From NCBI RefSeq assembly GCF_013401515.1, contig NZ_CP058529.1, positions 2,790,001 to 2,854,000 of the forward strand: a stretch of DNA of 64,000 bases, written 5' to 3'. The notes below the pieces were generated by a model. It did not search any database. It had not been told where the DNA came from and saw nothing but the letters and a program-made list of their open reading frames with translations. The stretch comes from Halorarum halophilum (GTDB taxonomy: Archaea > Halobacteriota > Halobacteria > Halobacteriales > Haloferacaceae). This document shows, piece by piece, positions 25,795 through 34,202 of the stretch (its first letter is position 1; every line of letters begins with the position of its first letter). A program made the position numbers and the translations under genes.

Positions 25795-27192
25795 TCAGTC
25801 GCTCGATTCGGACGATCGGGTCCCGTTGGCCGGCCGGTCGAGCCACGGGTCGAAGCGGACGCCCTCGGAGACGCTGCTTCCGCTCCCGTCAGCGGGTTCT
25901 CCGGTGACCGGATCGGACACGTTCGCGCCGGTGAGGTCTGCCGGGCCGTTGGCCGTGCCCCAGTAGTTATGCGTCGCGTCGAGGGTGCCGTTCGCGCCGT
26001 CGTTCCAGACGCCGTTGGCGGCACCGAGTCGGTCCCATGGTTCGAACGTGTTGTAGTGGAGTTCGACGGCGTCTGCCCCCTTCGAGTCCGGGCCGCAGAG
26101 GCGCTGTTCGTCGTGTTCGACCACCTTGACATCGTAGAAGGCATCGATGTAGTTGTGGTGGATCGAGATGGTGGCGGTCGGGTCGCTGATCGAGACGCCG
26201 TGCCCGAATCCGAGCCGGTTGTGGGCGATCTCGTGGCCGCCCCCCTCGACGAAGACGGCGCCGCCCTCGTAGGAGGACACGTCGCCGGCCCAGAGGTCGT
26301 TGTTCGTGACGGTGTGATTGGTCCCGCTGAGTTCGACTGCGATGGGATAGGCCTCGACGTGGTTCCCCTCGATCGTATTGTTGTCCCCCCGGACCTGTAT
26401 GCCGTCCTCGAGCGCGTCGATCGAGTTGTCGCGGACGACGTTGTCGTGCCCACCGACCTGGATGACGCCTTCGAACGACGACCGAGCGTCGACACTGTTC
26501 CCCGCCACGAGGTTGTCCGACCCGCTCTCGACCTTCACTGCGGGCCCTCCGTCGAACTCGTTTCCGCGTATCGTGGATTCATTCGTCCGATCCAGGCTGA
26601 TTCCGCCCTCGGTGGACACGTCCGTGAACGTGTTGTTCACGACGGAAACTCCCTCGGACCGGCTGAGAACGATCCCGTTCCCGAACGAACTGTCAGTGGA
26701 GAACGTGCTGTTTCGAATCCGGACCGCTCGCGAATCGGCCACGACGACGCCGCTGGTCGTCCCTCCCGATTCGGAACTCGTCACGTTCACGAGCTGTCCC
26801 CCGACCACGCCCTCGTAGCGGACGTTGTCCCCGCCCTCGCCGCCGACCGTCACGTCGCGGAGGCTGACGTTATGGAGCGTCGAGTTCGCCCCGACGCTGA
26901 TGCCGGTTCGCTCCGCGTCGGAGGTGTCCCCGTCCGTCCGAACGGCGTACCCGTCGCCGTCCAGGGTGACGTCGCTCGCGCGGATCTCGATGCACGGCAT
27001 CGGCGCGTCCCCTGCCGTCCCGTTGCGGGCGACGTCCCGCGTCAGGACGTACTCACCGGACTCGTCGATGACTGTACACGAATCGATCTCCGTCGGTTCG
27101 GCGGCGGCCTGTCGTGCGCCCACGACTACCCCAGCCGACGCGACGAGCGCGACGGCCATCACCACCGACAGCACCTGTCTGCTCGTCTGCAT
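25795..27192 (-). CDS. Secreted right-handed beta-helix protein (NosD-like)
   Basis: The protein has 465 residues. A Sec-type signal peptide covers about residues 1-31 (VLSVVMAVALVASAGVVVGARQAAAE). The rest is made of short repeated rungs with conserved Asn/Gly positions (NNTFTDV, NEFDGG, DNLVAGNSVD, DNVVRDNSID, NNTIEGNHVE, NHTVTNNDLW). This is the pectate-lyase or NosD parallel beta-helix pattern. It ends with HNYWGTANGPAD, a motif often seen at the end of such domains, and an Asn/Ser-rich tail with no membrane anchor. The likely location is outside the cell. Carbohydrate binding or lyase activity cannot be assigned. TATA-like GATAATAAC near 27221 precedes it. Confidence 0.85.
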   Translation of the reverse strand: MQTSRQVLSVVMAVALVASAGVVVGARQAAAEPTEIDSCTVIDESGEYVLTRDVARNGTAGDAPMPCIEIRASDVTLDGDGYAVRTDGDTSDAERTGISVGANSTLHNVSLRDVTVGGEGGDNVRYEGVVGGQLVNVTSSESGGTTSGVVVADSRAVRIRNSTFSTDSSFGNGIVLSRSEGVSVVNNTFTDVSTEGGISLDRTNESTIRGNEFDGGPAVKVESGSDNLVAGNSVDARSSFEGVIQVGGHDNVVRDNSIDALEDGIQVRGDNNTIEGNHVEAYPIAVELSGTNHTVTNNDLWAGDVSSYEGGAVFVEGGGHEIAHNRLGFGHGVSISDPTATISIHHNYIDAFYDVKVVEHDEQRLCGPDSKGADAVELHYNTFEPWDRLGAANGVWNDGANGTLDATHNYWGTANGPADLTGANVSDPVTGEPADGSGSSVSEGVRFDPWLDRPANGTRSSESSD

Positions 27193-27303
27193 TCGGACGA
27201 TCGTTAGTCCATCCCCGTGTTATTATCGGGTCCCTAAGGTCTCCGTTCTCCGGCCGACGACCGAGAACGACGGGTCTTTCCCCCCTGCGATCCGTTTTCG
27301 AGT

Positions 27304-27390
27304 ATGAGCGACAAGGACCTCCTCGGCGTCATCCTCGGGGGGATCGCGTTCATGATGTTCGCCACCGGTCTCGTTCTGGTACTGGTGTAG
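27304..27390 (+). CDS. 28-residue single-helix membrane peptide
   Basis: The frame encodes MSDKDLLGVILGGIAFMMFA followed by TGLVLVLV. It has a short charged start and one transmembrane helix, and is too short for normal gene calling. It points toward the cytochrome oxidase gene (convergent). Tiny single-helix subunits occur in terminal oxidases (for example CydX and CcoQ-type peptides), so a role as an oxidase accessory is conceivable but unproven. Confidence 0.5.
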   Translation: MSDKDLLGVILGGIAFMMFATGLVLVLV

Positions 27391-27467
27391 TCCGAACCCT
27401 CCCTCCCCATCGGCGATGCTCGGGGTCGGGAAGGACGAAAAACCGTGAGTCGAATCGGTCGCGGCCG

Positions 27468-29237
27468 TCAGTTCTCGTCGCCGCCGCCGTCGGTGCGGAG
27501 GTCGTCAGGCTCCTCCTCGCGGCCGCCGTCGACGATCGCCGTCCGGCGCTTGCGGTCGAACCAGTCCCACTCGGCGGTGTTGAGGTTCTGCTCCTCGAGC
27601 CTCCACGGGTCGCCGCTCTGGACGCGCGCCCCCTCGAGCCAGGAGACGACCAGGTTGTACGCCCAGATGAGCCCGCCGACGAACAGCAGCGCCGCGCCCA
27701 CCGTGGCGAGCTGGTGGAGCGTGGCGAACTGGGGCAGGTACGTCGCGTACCGGCGCGGCATGCCGCCGTAGCCGAGCAGCACCATCGCGAAGAACGTGAT
27801 GTTGGTGCCGATCATGAACAGCCAGAAGTGCGCCTTCGCGAGGCTGCGCTGGTACCACCGGCCGGTGACGAGCGGGAACCAGTAGTAGATCCCGGCGAAG
27901 CCGGCGAACGCGATGGCGCCCATCACGATGTAGTGGAAGTGGCCGACGACGTAGTACGTGTCGTGGAGCACGAGGTCGACGGGGACCGACGCGAGGAACA
28001 CGCCGGTGACGCCGCCGATGATGAAGTTGGAGACGAAGCCGATGCAGAACAGCATCGGCGCGGTGAGCCGGACCTTCCCGTTCCACATCGTCGTGATCCA
28101 GTTGAACGTCTTCACCGCGCTCGGGATGGCGATTGCGAGCGAGACGGCCATGAAGCTCGCGCGCAGGCGCGGGTCGATGCCCGTCGCGAACATGTGGTGG
28201 GCCCAGACGCCGAACGAGAGCACCCCGATCGCCAGCGTCGAGTAGACGACGAACTTGAAGCCGAACAGCTTCCGCCCGGCGAACCGGGGCAGCACGTAGC
28301 TGACGATACCCATCGGGGGCAGGACGAGGATGTACACCTCCGGGTGGCCGAAGAACCAGAACAGGTGCTGCCAGAGGATGGGGTCGCCGCCGCCGACCGC
28401 GAAGAACGTCGTCCCGAAGTTCCGGTCGAGCAGCAGCATGACGAGCGCGCTCCCGAGCAGCGGGAACGCGAACAGGATGAGCCCCGACTGCGTGAGGATG
28501 GTCCACGAGAAGATGTCGAGGTTCGCCCAAGTCACCCGCTCGCCGCGCTCGGTGAAGATGGTCGCGATGAAGTTGACCGCGCCCATCGTCGCCGAGACGC
28601 CGGTCAGGTGGAGACCGAGCAGCATCAGGTCGACGCCGACGTTCGCCTGGTTCCCGTTGCCGACGCCGGCCGAGAGCGGCGTGTACATCGTCCAGGCGGT
28701 CTGGGCCGGGATGACCTCGGGAAGCGGGAAGAAGCCCGCCCAGATGAGCAGCGCGCCCGGCGGGAGCAGCCAGAACGCGATGGCGTTGATGCGCGGGAAC
28801 GCCATGTCGTCCGCGCCGATGATCAGCGGGATGAGGTAGTTCGCGAACGCCGCGATGATGGGCGTCCCGAACAGGAACAGCATCGTGATGCCGTGGCTCG
28901 TCATCAGCGAGTTGTAGAACGTCGGCGCGCCGAGGAGGGCGATGTCGGGCGTGCTGAGCTCCGCGCGCATGAGCATCGCCATCAGTCCGCCGACGACGAA
29001 CGCGATGACGCCGTACAGGCCGTACAGGAGGCCGATGTCCTTGTGGTCGACGGTCGTGAGCCATCGGATGAGGCCGGCGGGCTTCTCGCGGTGCGCGTAG
29101 CCGGACTCACCGACGCCCCCGCCGGCCCCCAGCGGGGTGTAGGACCGCCAGTCCTCGACCCGGGCGAGGAAGGCGGCCACGCCCACGAGGAACAGGCCCA
29201 TGAGGACCGTCAACAACAGTTGGCCGGTTAGCTGCAT
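27468..29237 (-). CDS. coxA: Cytochrome c oxidase subunit I (heme-copper oxidase)
   Basis: The protein has 589 residues and 12-14 membrane helices. Metal ligands are seen in LMTSHGITMLF (low-spin heme His), WFFGHPEVYILVLPPMG (CuB His with the Tyr crosslink and the A-type GHPEVY motif), WAHHMFATG (two CuB His) and HDTYYVVGHFHYIVMG (heme His pair). The N-terminal helix (MQLTGQLLLTVLMGLFLVGVA) is an extra one before WLTTVDHKDIG. It reduces oxygen to water in the cell membrane while pumping protons. Subunit II is not next to it. Two small membrane genes upstream on the same strand (29297, 29778) belong to the same neighbourhood. Confidence 0.96.
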   Translation of the reverse strand: MQLTGQLLLTVLMGLFLVGVAAFLARVEDWRSYTPLGAGGGVGESGYAHREKPAGLIRWLTTVDHKDIGLLYGLYGVIAFVVGGLMAMLMRAELSTPDIALLGAPTFYNSLMTSHGITMLFLFGTPIIAAFANYLIPLIIGADDMAFPRINAIAFWLLPPGALLIWAGFFPLPEVIPAQTAWTMYTPLSAGVGNGNQANVGVDLMLLGLHLTGVSATMGAVNFIATIFTERGERVTWANLDIFSWTILTQSGLILFAFPLLGSALVMLLLDRNFGTTFFAVGGGDPILWQHLFWFFGHPEVYILVLPPMGIVSYVLPRFAGRKLFGFKFVVYSTLAIGVLSFGVWAHHMFATGIDPRLRASFMAVSLAIAIPSAVKTFNWITTMWNGKVRLTAPMLFCIGFVSNFIIGGVTGVFLASVPVDLVLHDTYYVVGHFHYIVMGAIAFAGFAGIYYWFPLVTGRWYQRSLAKAHFWLFMIGTNITFFAMVLLGYGGMPRRYATYLPQFATLHQLATVGAALLFVGGLIWAYNLVVSWLEGARVQSGDPWRLEEQNLNTAEWDWFDRKRRTAIVDGGREEEPDDLRTDGGGDEN

Positions 29238-29296
29238 ACGAGCGAGTCAGTTTCGGAGGCACAAGAAAGATTCGAGTCGGGTCCGGCGGCCGCGCG

Positions 29297-29728
29297 TCAG
29301 GGGTTGCCGGTTTCGTCGTCCCCGGCGGCTATCTCGGGGGTCGGCTCCTCCTCGCGCTCGTCGCCGCCCTCGACGTCCGCTCCCTCCTCACGCGCCCCGT
29401 CGTCGGTCCGCTCAGCCTCCTCTTCGCCGTGGAGGTCCGCCTCGATTTCCTCCCTCGTCCTCGAGTCCTCCACGGCGGCCTGGCCCTGGAAGTACACCTC
29501 CGAGCGCTTCTCGTCGCCGGCGATCGCCTTCCCGGAGACGTACGTCAGGATGGCGAGGCCGATGAACGGGACCGCGTGCAGACCGATCATGATGAGGTCC
29601 CCGAACAGCCCGAGTTCCCGCCACGGGTTGAAGATGACATACCCGACGCCGAAGAACAGGATGATCCCCAGCGGGATGACGTTGACCGTCAGGTCCAGCA
29701 GGGTGTCCCTGTCGAAGATGGTTGTCAT
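29297..29728 (-). CDS. DUF6684-like membrane protein of the oxidase cluster
   Basis: The protein has 143 residues. Two transmembrane helices (LLDLTVNVIPLGIILFFGVGYVIF and LIMIGLHAVPFIGLAILTYV) are followed by GDEKRSEVYFQGQAAVED and a very acidic, disordered-looking tail of about 50 residues. Such proteins sit beside cox genes in haloarchaea and are thought to be accessory to the oxidase. The gene ends 59 bases before coxA on the same strand. AATGTATTTTG near 29755 on the minus strand is a plausible TATA element 27 bases upstream. Confidence 0.82.
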   Translation of the reverse strand: MTTIFDRDTLLDLTVNVIPLGIILFFGVGYVIFNPWRELGLFGDLIMIGLHAVPFIGLAILTYVSGKAIAGDEKRSEVYFQGQAAVEDSRTREEIEADLHGEEEAERTDDGAREEGADVEGGDEREEEPTPEIAAGDDETGNP

Positions 29729-29777
29729 GGCCGGACGTTGGACGGCCCGGCAAAATACATTGTCGATTCAGTCCGCC

Positions 29778-30155
29778 CTACGCGGGGACGCCGGCCTCGC
29801 GGGCGAACAGTTCGCCGGCGATCCCCGCCAGCAGCATGAACAGCCCGGCGCCGACGGTGGCGTACCCGCGGAGGGACAGCGGGGCGGGTGTCATCGGGTC
29901 GACGTACACGAGGGCGCCGCCGAGAACGACCGCGAGCAGCGCGATGACGCCGAGCGCCCGCCAGGGTGTCTCCACGTAGCCCGACTCCCCGAGCATCCCG
30001 GCGATGCTGCCGCCGAAGAGGATGACCCCGCCGACCGCGAGCGGGATGATGCCGAACAGCAGTCCGAGCTCGGCGATCGGGAGTCCGAGCGCGACGAACA
30101 GCGGCCACGGGCTGGCCATCCGGTACTGGTCGCTCAGCCCGGGGTTCTCGTCCAT
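29778..30155 (-). CDS. Four-helix membrane protein of the oxidase cluster
   Basis: The protein has 125 residues. It starts MDENPGLSDQYRMASPWPLFVALGLP and has four hydrophobic helices. A central GESGYVETPWRALG loop resembles a motif in the CoxA N-terminus (GESGYAHREKPAG). This fits the small oxidase-cluster membrane families (DUF7541 type) of haloarchaea. Function is unknown; assembly or stability of the oxidase is an inference. ATG at 30155 is chosen; the upstream extension is basic and shadow-like. Confidence 0.75.
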   Translation of the reverse strand: MDENPGLSDQYRMASPWPLFVALGLPIAELGLLFGIIPLAVGGVILFGGSIAGMLGESGYVETPWRALGVIALLAVVLGGALVYVDPMTPAPLSLRGYATVGAGLFMLLAGIAGELFAREAGVPA

Positions 30156-30241
30156 ACCCGGCGTAGGGGGTCGCGGGTTCAAAGGCTATCGATGTCGGCC
30201 CGACGGGAACGTGGACGGCCGGGAAGACGGCGTCCCCCGCG

Positions 30242-30445
30242 TCAGGGGAGCGTGACGCCGTGGCGAGTGAGGTAGTTCGAGACCTCCTTGATCTCGACGG
30301 GGCTGCCGATGATGCGGCACTCCGCGTCGCTCTCGTGGAACACCGTGACCGTAAACTCCGCTTCCACGTCGGCACGAACGGGGTCGAGCGCGTCACATGG
30401 GAGGACGATCTGCGTGCTGTCACGGAGACGCGATGGATCCGGCAT
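30242..30445 (-). CDS. Small conserved haloarchaeal protein (VNG_1110C-like)
   Basis: The protein has 67 residues. It starts MPDPSRLRDSTQIVLPCDAL and contains VEAEFTVTVFHESDAECRIIGSPVEIKEVSNYLTRHG. It is a small soluble domain with alternating strands and one helix. It resembles a short conserved haloarchaeal family of unknown role; I am only fairly sure of that name. A TATA-like element GATTATACG lies about 30 bases upstream on the minus strand (30475-30483), supporting this start. Confidence 0.7.
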   Translation of the reverse strand: MPDPSRLRDSTQIVLPCDALDPVRADVEAEFTVTVFHESDAECRIIGSPVEIKEVSNYLTRHGVTLP

Positions 30446-30667
30446 CTCGTCGTGGTTGGAGGTTACGAGCGTGACGTATAATCGTGTCGAAGTAAAATAC
30501 GGGCGGCTCAGCCGCCGAACGAGCCGATACATCGCGTACCGGGAACCTCGGACTGGTATCGGACCGCGGACACGTTCGGCGGTCGGTTCCGCGTTCGACG
30601 CCCTCCTCGGCGGGCCGACCGCCCCGAAGGAAAGCGTTTAGGCGCACGCACGGCCGAGTCGGTGGTG

Positions 30668-31777
30668 ATGGGACTTGAGGAGGAGATCGAGGACCTCCGC
30701 GAGGAGATCGCCGAGACCCCGTACAACAAGGCGACCGAGGAGCACGTCGGCCGCCTGAAGGCGAAACTCGCGGCGAAGAAGGAGAAACTGGAGAACCAGT
30801 CCTCCTCCGGCGGCGGCCAGGGGTACGCCGTCGAGAAGACCGGCGACGCGACGGTCGCGCTCGTCGGCTTCCCCTCCGTCGGCAAGTCCACCCTCATCAA
30901 CGCCATCACGAACGCCGACAGCGAGACGGGCGACTACGAGTTCACGACCCTCGACGTGAACCCGGGGATGCTCCAGTACCGCGGCGCCAACATCCAGATC
31001 CTCGACGTGCCGGGGCTCATCGAGGGTGCCGCGGGCGGCCGCGGTGGCGGGAAGGAAGTGCTCTCAGTCGTCCGCACCGCCGACCTCGTCGTCTTCCTCC
31101 TCTCGGTGTTCGAGATCGACCAGTACGAGCGCCTGCGCGAGGAACTGTACCTGAACAAGATCCGCCTCGACGCGGAGCCGCCGAACATCTCCGTCCGGAA
31201 GACGCACAAGGACGGCATCCGGGTGACGATGGGCGACGCCGTCTCGCTGGACGAGCAGACCGTGAAGAGCGTCCTCCGGGAGCACGGCTTCGTCAACGCC
31301 GCGGTGACCATCCCCCACGACCTCACCATCGACGAACTCATCGACGGCGTGATGGACAACCGCGTGTACCTCCCCTCGATGGTCGCGGTCAATAAGGCCG
31401 ACCTCATCGACGAGGACTACCTCCCGACGGTGAAGGAGAACCTCCGCGCACACGACCTCGACCCGGACGAGGTGACGTTCATCTCCGCCGAGGAGGGCCG
31501 GGGGCTCGACGGCCTGAAGGACCGCATCTGGGAGACGCTCGGGCTCATCCGGATCTACATGGACAAGCCCGGCCGCGGCGTCGACTACGAGGAGCCCCTG
31601 GTGCTCCGCGAGGGCGACACGGTCGGCGACGCCTGCGAGAAGCTCGGCGGCGAGCTCGGGGAGCGCTTCCGGTTCGCCCGAGTCTCCGGCTCGAGCGCGA
31701 AACACGACGACCAGCAGGTCGGCACCGGCCACGAACTCGCGGACGAGGACGTGCTCCGGCTGATCACCCGGAAGTGA
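30668..31777 (+). CDS. drg: DRG-family GTPase (Obg superfamily)
   Basis: The protein has 369 residues. The N-terminal helix-rich part (GLEEEIEDLREEIAETPYNKATEEHVGRLKAKLAAKKEKLE) is the DRG signature region. G1 is GFPSVGKSTLINAI, G2/G3 include TTLDVNPG and DVPGLIEGAAGGRGGGKE, and G4 is AVNKADL. A C-terminal TGS domain (YMDKPGRGVDYEEPLVLREGDTVGDAC) follows. DRG proteins bind ribosomes and act in translation. ATG at 30668 lies 27-30 bases after AAGCGTTTAGG. The next gene starts inside its stop codon. Confidence 0.96.
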   Translation: MGLEEEIEDLREEIAETPYNKATEEHVGRLKAKLAAKKEKLENQSSSGGGQGYAVEKTGDATVALVGFPSVGKSTLINAITNADSETGDYEFTTLDVNPGMLQYRGANIQILDVPGLIEGAAGGRGGGKEVLSVVRTADLVVFLLSVFEIDQYERLREELYLNKIRLDAEPPNISVRKTHKDGIRVTMGDAVSLDEQTVKSVLREHGFVNAAVTIPHDLTIDELIDGVMDNRVYLPSMVAVNKADLIDEDYLPTVKENLRAHDLDPDEVTFISAEEGRGLDGLKDRIWETLGLIRIYMDKPGRGVDYEEPLVLREGDTVGDACEKLGGELGERFRFARVSGSSAKHDDQQVGTGHELADEDVLRLITRK

Positions 31778-32277
31778 CGCGGGCCCCCGCGCGGACGGTC
31801 GGAGCCGTCCCGCGTGCGACTCGGCGGCGCGTCCTCGTCGCGGTCCTCCTCTGCGGCCTAATACCGTGGTCGGTCCAGACGTTCGTCGGCGGGACGGTGC
31901 TCCTGCGGTTCCCCTGGGGCGCGGTGAGCGCCGGGGGCGGACTCGTTCCCTCTGCCGGCGTGAGCGCCGCACTGCGACTCTCCGTCTCGGTGCTCACCGA
32001 CTACCCGCTGTTCGCCGGGCCGCCGTTGCTCCTCCAGTGGGCGCTCGCAGCGCTGTTCTGGGCGCTCGCGCTGGGGTCGGCCGCGACCGGCCTCGTCGAC
32101 GCCGAGGACCCGCGCGTCACGGCGGGCCTCCTCGCGCTGGCGGGGGTCTCGAACCTCGCGGTCGCGCTGGAGTTCGGGGTCCAGCCGGAGCGGTCGGCGT
32201 ACCCGGTCGGGACGCTCGCGCTGTGGATCGTCGCAGGCTGGCGGTACTGGTCGTGGCGAGTGGGCGGTCGGCAGTAG
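31774..32277 (+). CDS. Integral membrane protein (TIGR04206-like)
   Basis: The protein has 167 residues. It starts with a basic segment (MTRAPARTVGAVPRATRRR), followed by about four to five hydrophobic helices, and a short basic end (RYWSWRVGGRQ). GTG at 31774 overlaps the stop of the DRG gene (GTGA), so it is translated with it. The layout fits a small haloarchaeal membrane family (TIGR04206). The function is unknown and any link to the GTPase is only by coupling. Confidence 0.75.
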   Translation: MTRAPARTVGAVPRATRRRVLVAVLLCGLIPWSVQTFVGGTVLLRFPWGAVSAGGGLVPSAGVSAALRLSVSVLTDYPLFAGPPLLLQWALAALFWALALGSAATGLVDAEDPRVTAGLLALAGVSNLAVALEFGVQPERSAYPVGTLALWIVAGWRYWSWRVGGRQ

Positions 32278-32280
32278 TCG

Positions 32281-32610
32281 AATCGCCCCGACCACGTCCT
32301 TTGTTCATTGGTACCAATCCCTACCCGGCTTTTTTGTGTCACCGATCCACCATCAGTTCGAGGTGACGACGACGTGCCAAACCCACTCCAGACTCGCCGG
32401 CTTCTCGTCGGGCGCGTGACCGCCGCGATGGCGGGGTACGCTCCCCGGCAGGCACGCGTCGTCATCCCGACGTGGCGGCCCGCCGCACCTTATCGCGACT
32501 GAAGCGACCGGACGGCGGAGCCTTCCCAGCCGCTCGACTCGACGCTCGATAGCCGCCCGGCCTCGAAGCACAGCACGTCGACTCCCGCTGACGAACACGG
32601 CCCCCCACTC
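32281..32610. other. Gene-free gap with a T-run
   Basis: No frame here looks like a protein. A T-rich run GGCTTTTTTGTG at 32327-32338 follows the membrane-protein operon and could act as an archaeal poly-T terminator for it. The remainder shows nothing I can name. Confidence 0.35.
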
Positions 32611-32784
32611 ATGTACGCAGACTATCCCCCCTCCGACCACCGGACGTATCGACACGCACCCGCGCTCTCGACGACGCTCGCCCTCGCGGCCCTCCCGCTC
32701 GCCGCACTGCTCGCCGCCGCGTACCCCGCGGCGACGGTCGCGCTGCTGTTCGGCCTCCTGGCCGGCCGCGCGACCCGCCGGTGA
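32611..32784 (+). CDS. Small membrane protein, 57 residues
   Basis: The frame starts MYADYPPSDHRTYRHAPAL and continues with a strongly hydrophobic stretch (STTLALAALPLAALLAAAYP and ATVALLFGLLAG) that makes one long or two short helices, then RATRR. An ATG start, a Tyr/Pro/His N-terminus unlike the surrounding non-coding sequence, and a basic C-terminal end favour a real gene. No family is recognised and no clear promoter is seen. Confidence 0.45.
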   Translation: MYADYPPSDHRTYRHAPALSTTLALAALPLAALLAAAYPAATVALLFGLLAGRATRR

Positions 32785-32860
32785 GGTCCGGGCCGATCGA
32801 ACCGGGCCGACCCGTCCCGTCCGAACGCTCTATGCGCTCGGGGACGTACACGCCCCCAGG

Positions 32861-33658
32861 ATGACCGACGACTTCCGGATCGGCATGATCGTCCCGAGTT
32901 CGAACGTGACAATGGAGACGGAGATCCCGGCGATGCTGGACGGGCGGCCGGAGCTCTACGGCGAGTCGTTCACGTTCCACTCCAGCCGGATGCGCATGCA
33001 GAGCGTCACCCAGGAGGAACTGGAGCGGATGGACGACCAGTCCGAGGACTGCGCGACGCTGCTGTCGGACGCGCGCTGTGACGTCATCGCGTACGCCTGC
33101 CTCATCGGCATCATGGCGCAGGGCCCCGGCTACCACGAGGACAGCGAGGCGAAGCTCCACGAGAAGACCGTCGAGAACGACGGCGACGCGCCGGTCGTGA
33201 CCAGCGCCGGGGCGCTCGTCCGGGCGCTCGACCGGCTGGAGGCCGAGCGGGTCGCGCTCATCGCACCGTACGTGGAGGAACTCACGCGGACGGTGATCGA
33301 CTACTTCGAGAGTAGCGGCGTCGACGTGGTCGACTACGAGACGCTCGAGTGCCCGGACAACCTCGAGGTCGCGCGGCTCGACCAGCGAAACCTCGTCGAC
33401 ATCGCCGAGGGGCTCGACACGGCCGACGCCGACGCGGTCGTCCTCTCATCGTGCGTCCAGATGCCGTCGCTCGCGGCGATCCAGTCCGCCGAGGACCGAC
33501 TCGGCCTGCCGGTGTTCTCGGCCGCGACGGCGACGACCTACGAGATCCTCGACGCGCTCGACCTGAGCACGCAGGTCCCCGGCGCGGGCCGCCTGCTCGC
33601 CGGCGGGATGAACGAGGGAGAAGGGGTCGGGAAGTCAGTTCCGACGGCGGACGACTGA
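32861..33658 (+). CDS. Maleate isomerase / Asp-Glu racemase superfamily enzyme
   Basis: The protein has 265 residues. GMIVPSSNVTMETEIPAML at the N-terminus is the maleate cis-trans isomerase signature. Two catalytic cysteines are visible, one in VIAYACLIGIM near residue 86 and one in VVLSSCVQMPS near 196, as needed for the double-Cys mechanism. The reaction could be maleate to fumarate, or an arylmalonate-type decarboxylation. The gene stands alone, so the pathway is not shown. The substrate pocket cannot be judged from the sequence alone. Confidence 0.9.
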   Translation: MTDDFRIGMIVPSSNVTMETEIPAMLDGRPELYGESFTFHSSRMRMQSVTQEELERMDDQSEDCATLLSDARCDVIAYACLIGIMAQGPGYHEDSEAKLHEKTVENDGDAPVVTSAGALVRALDRLEAERVALIAPYVEELTRTVIDYFESSGVDVVDYETLECPDNLEVARLDQRNLVDIAEGLDTADADAVVLSSCVQMPSLAAIQSAEDRLGLPVFSAATATTYEILDALDLSTQVPGAGRLLAGGMNEGEGVGKSVPTADD

Positions 33659-33728
33659 ACCGCCGTCGGCGTTCCGCGTCGATCCGTTCGTCTCTCTATC
33701 GATCGTGGCAGTCCGGTGCTCGCGCTGG

Positions 33729-33938
33729 TTAGTCCGCCTCGGCGTGGGCGGGCGGCGGCCCCCGCGCGCGCCTGTCGACGATCGTTTCGCAGACGGGACA
33801 GACGAGGACGCGCGCCGCGTCGGTCGTCGTCTCGAGCCAGTTCTCGGCGATCGGGCTCTCGTAGCCGCACTCGGGGCAGAACAGGACGGTCTTCCGCCGA
33901 CCGTCGTTCTGGTCGGTTCGCTGGGTAGTAGCTGTCAT
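33729..33938 (-). CDS. Zinc-ribbon microprotein
   Basis: The protein has 69 residues. TVLFCPECGYESPI and VLVCPVCETIVDRRARG form a classic two-knuckle zinc ribbon (CPxC x24 CPxC). It belongs to the group of short haloarchaeal zinc proteins, which are often regulatory but mostly uncharacterised. It is unrelated to the 72-residue pair elsewhere in the window. ATG at 33938 follows CGATCCTAGG-type sequence upstream. The gap to 34203 shows no other gene. Confidence 0.8.
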   Translation of the reverse strand: MTATTQRTDQNDGRRKTVLFCPECGYESPIAENWLETTTDAARVLVCPVCETIVDRRARGPPPAHAEAD

Positions 33939-34202
33939 CGATCCTAGGTACGTGCTCCGTGAAGATAGGACTTGTTTGGGACCGAAAACCGTGACAGAGT
34001 ATCGGTGGCAACCGGTCCCACCGGGAGCATTCCGAGCCCTCGCCCGACGCGATCCACACGCAACTCGGCGCCGGCGACCGACGGGTCGCCCCGACCTCGC
34101 CACCCGGCGATCGTCCTCATCTCGCCGCAAGGTGGCGGTTCCCGCCGCTCCGCCCGACGCGACGTCGGTACCCTTTTCGACCGCGCGACCTTGCCTTCGC
34201 GT

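Noticed and set aside
27114-29231. A 705-codon open frame on the plus strand opposite coxA
   Set aside because: It is a shadow of GC-rich haloarchaeal codon use. Its protein is a low-complexity Arg/Glu/Asp/His mix with no motifs, while the minus strand encodes a perfect oxidase subunit.
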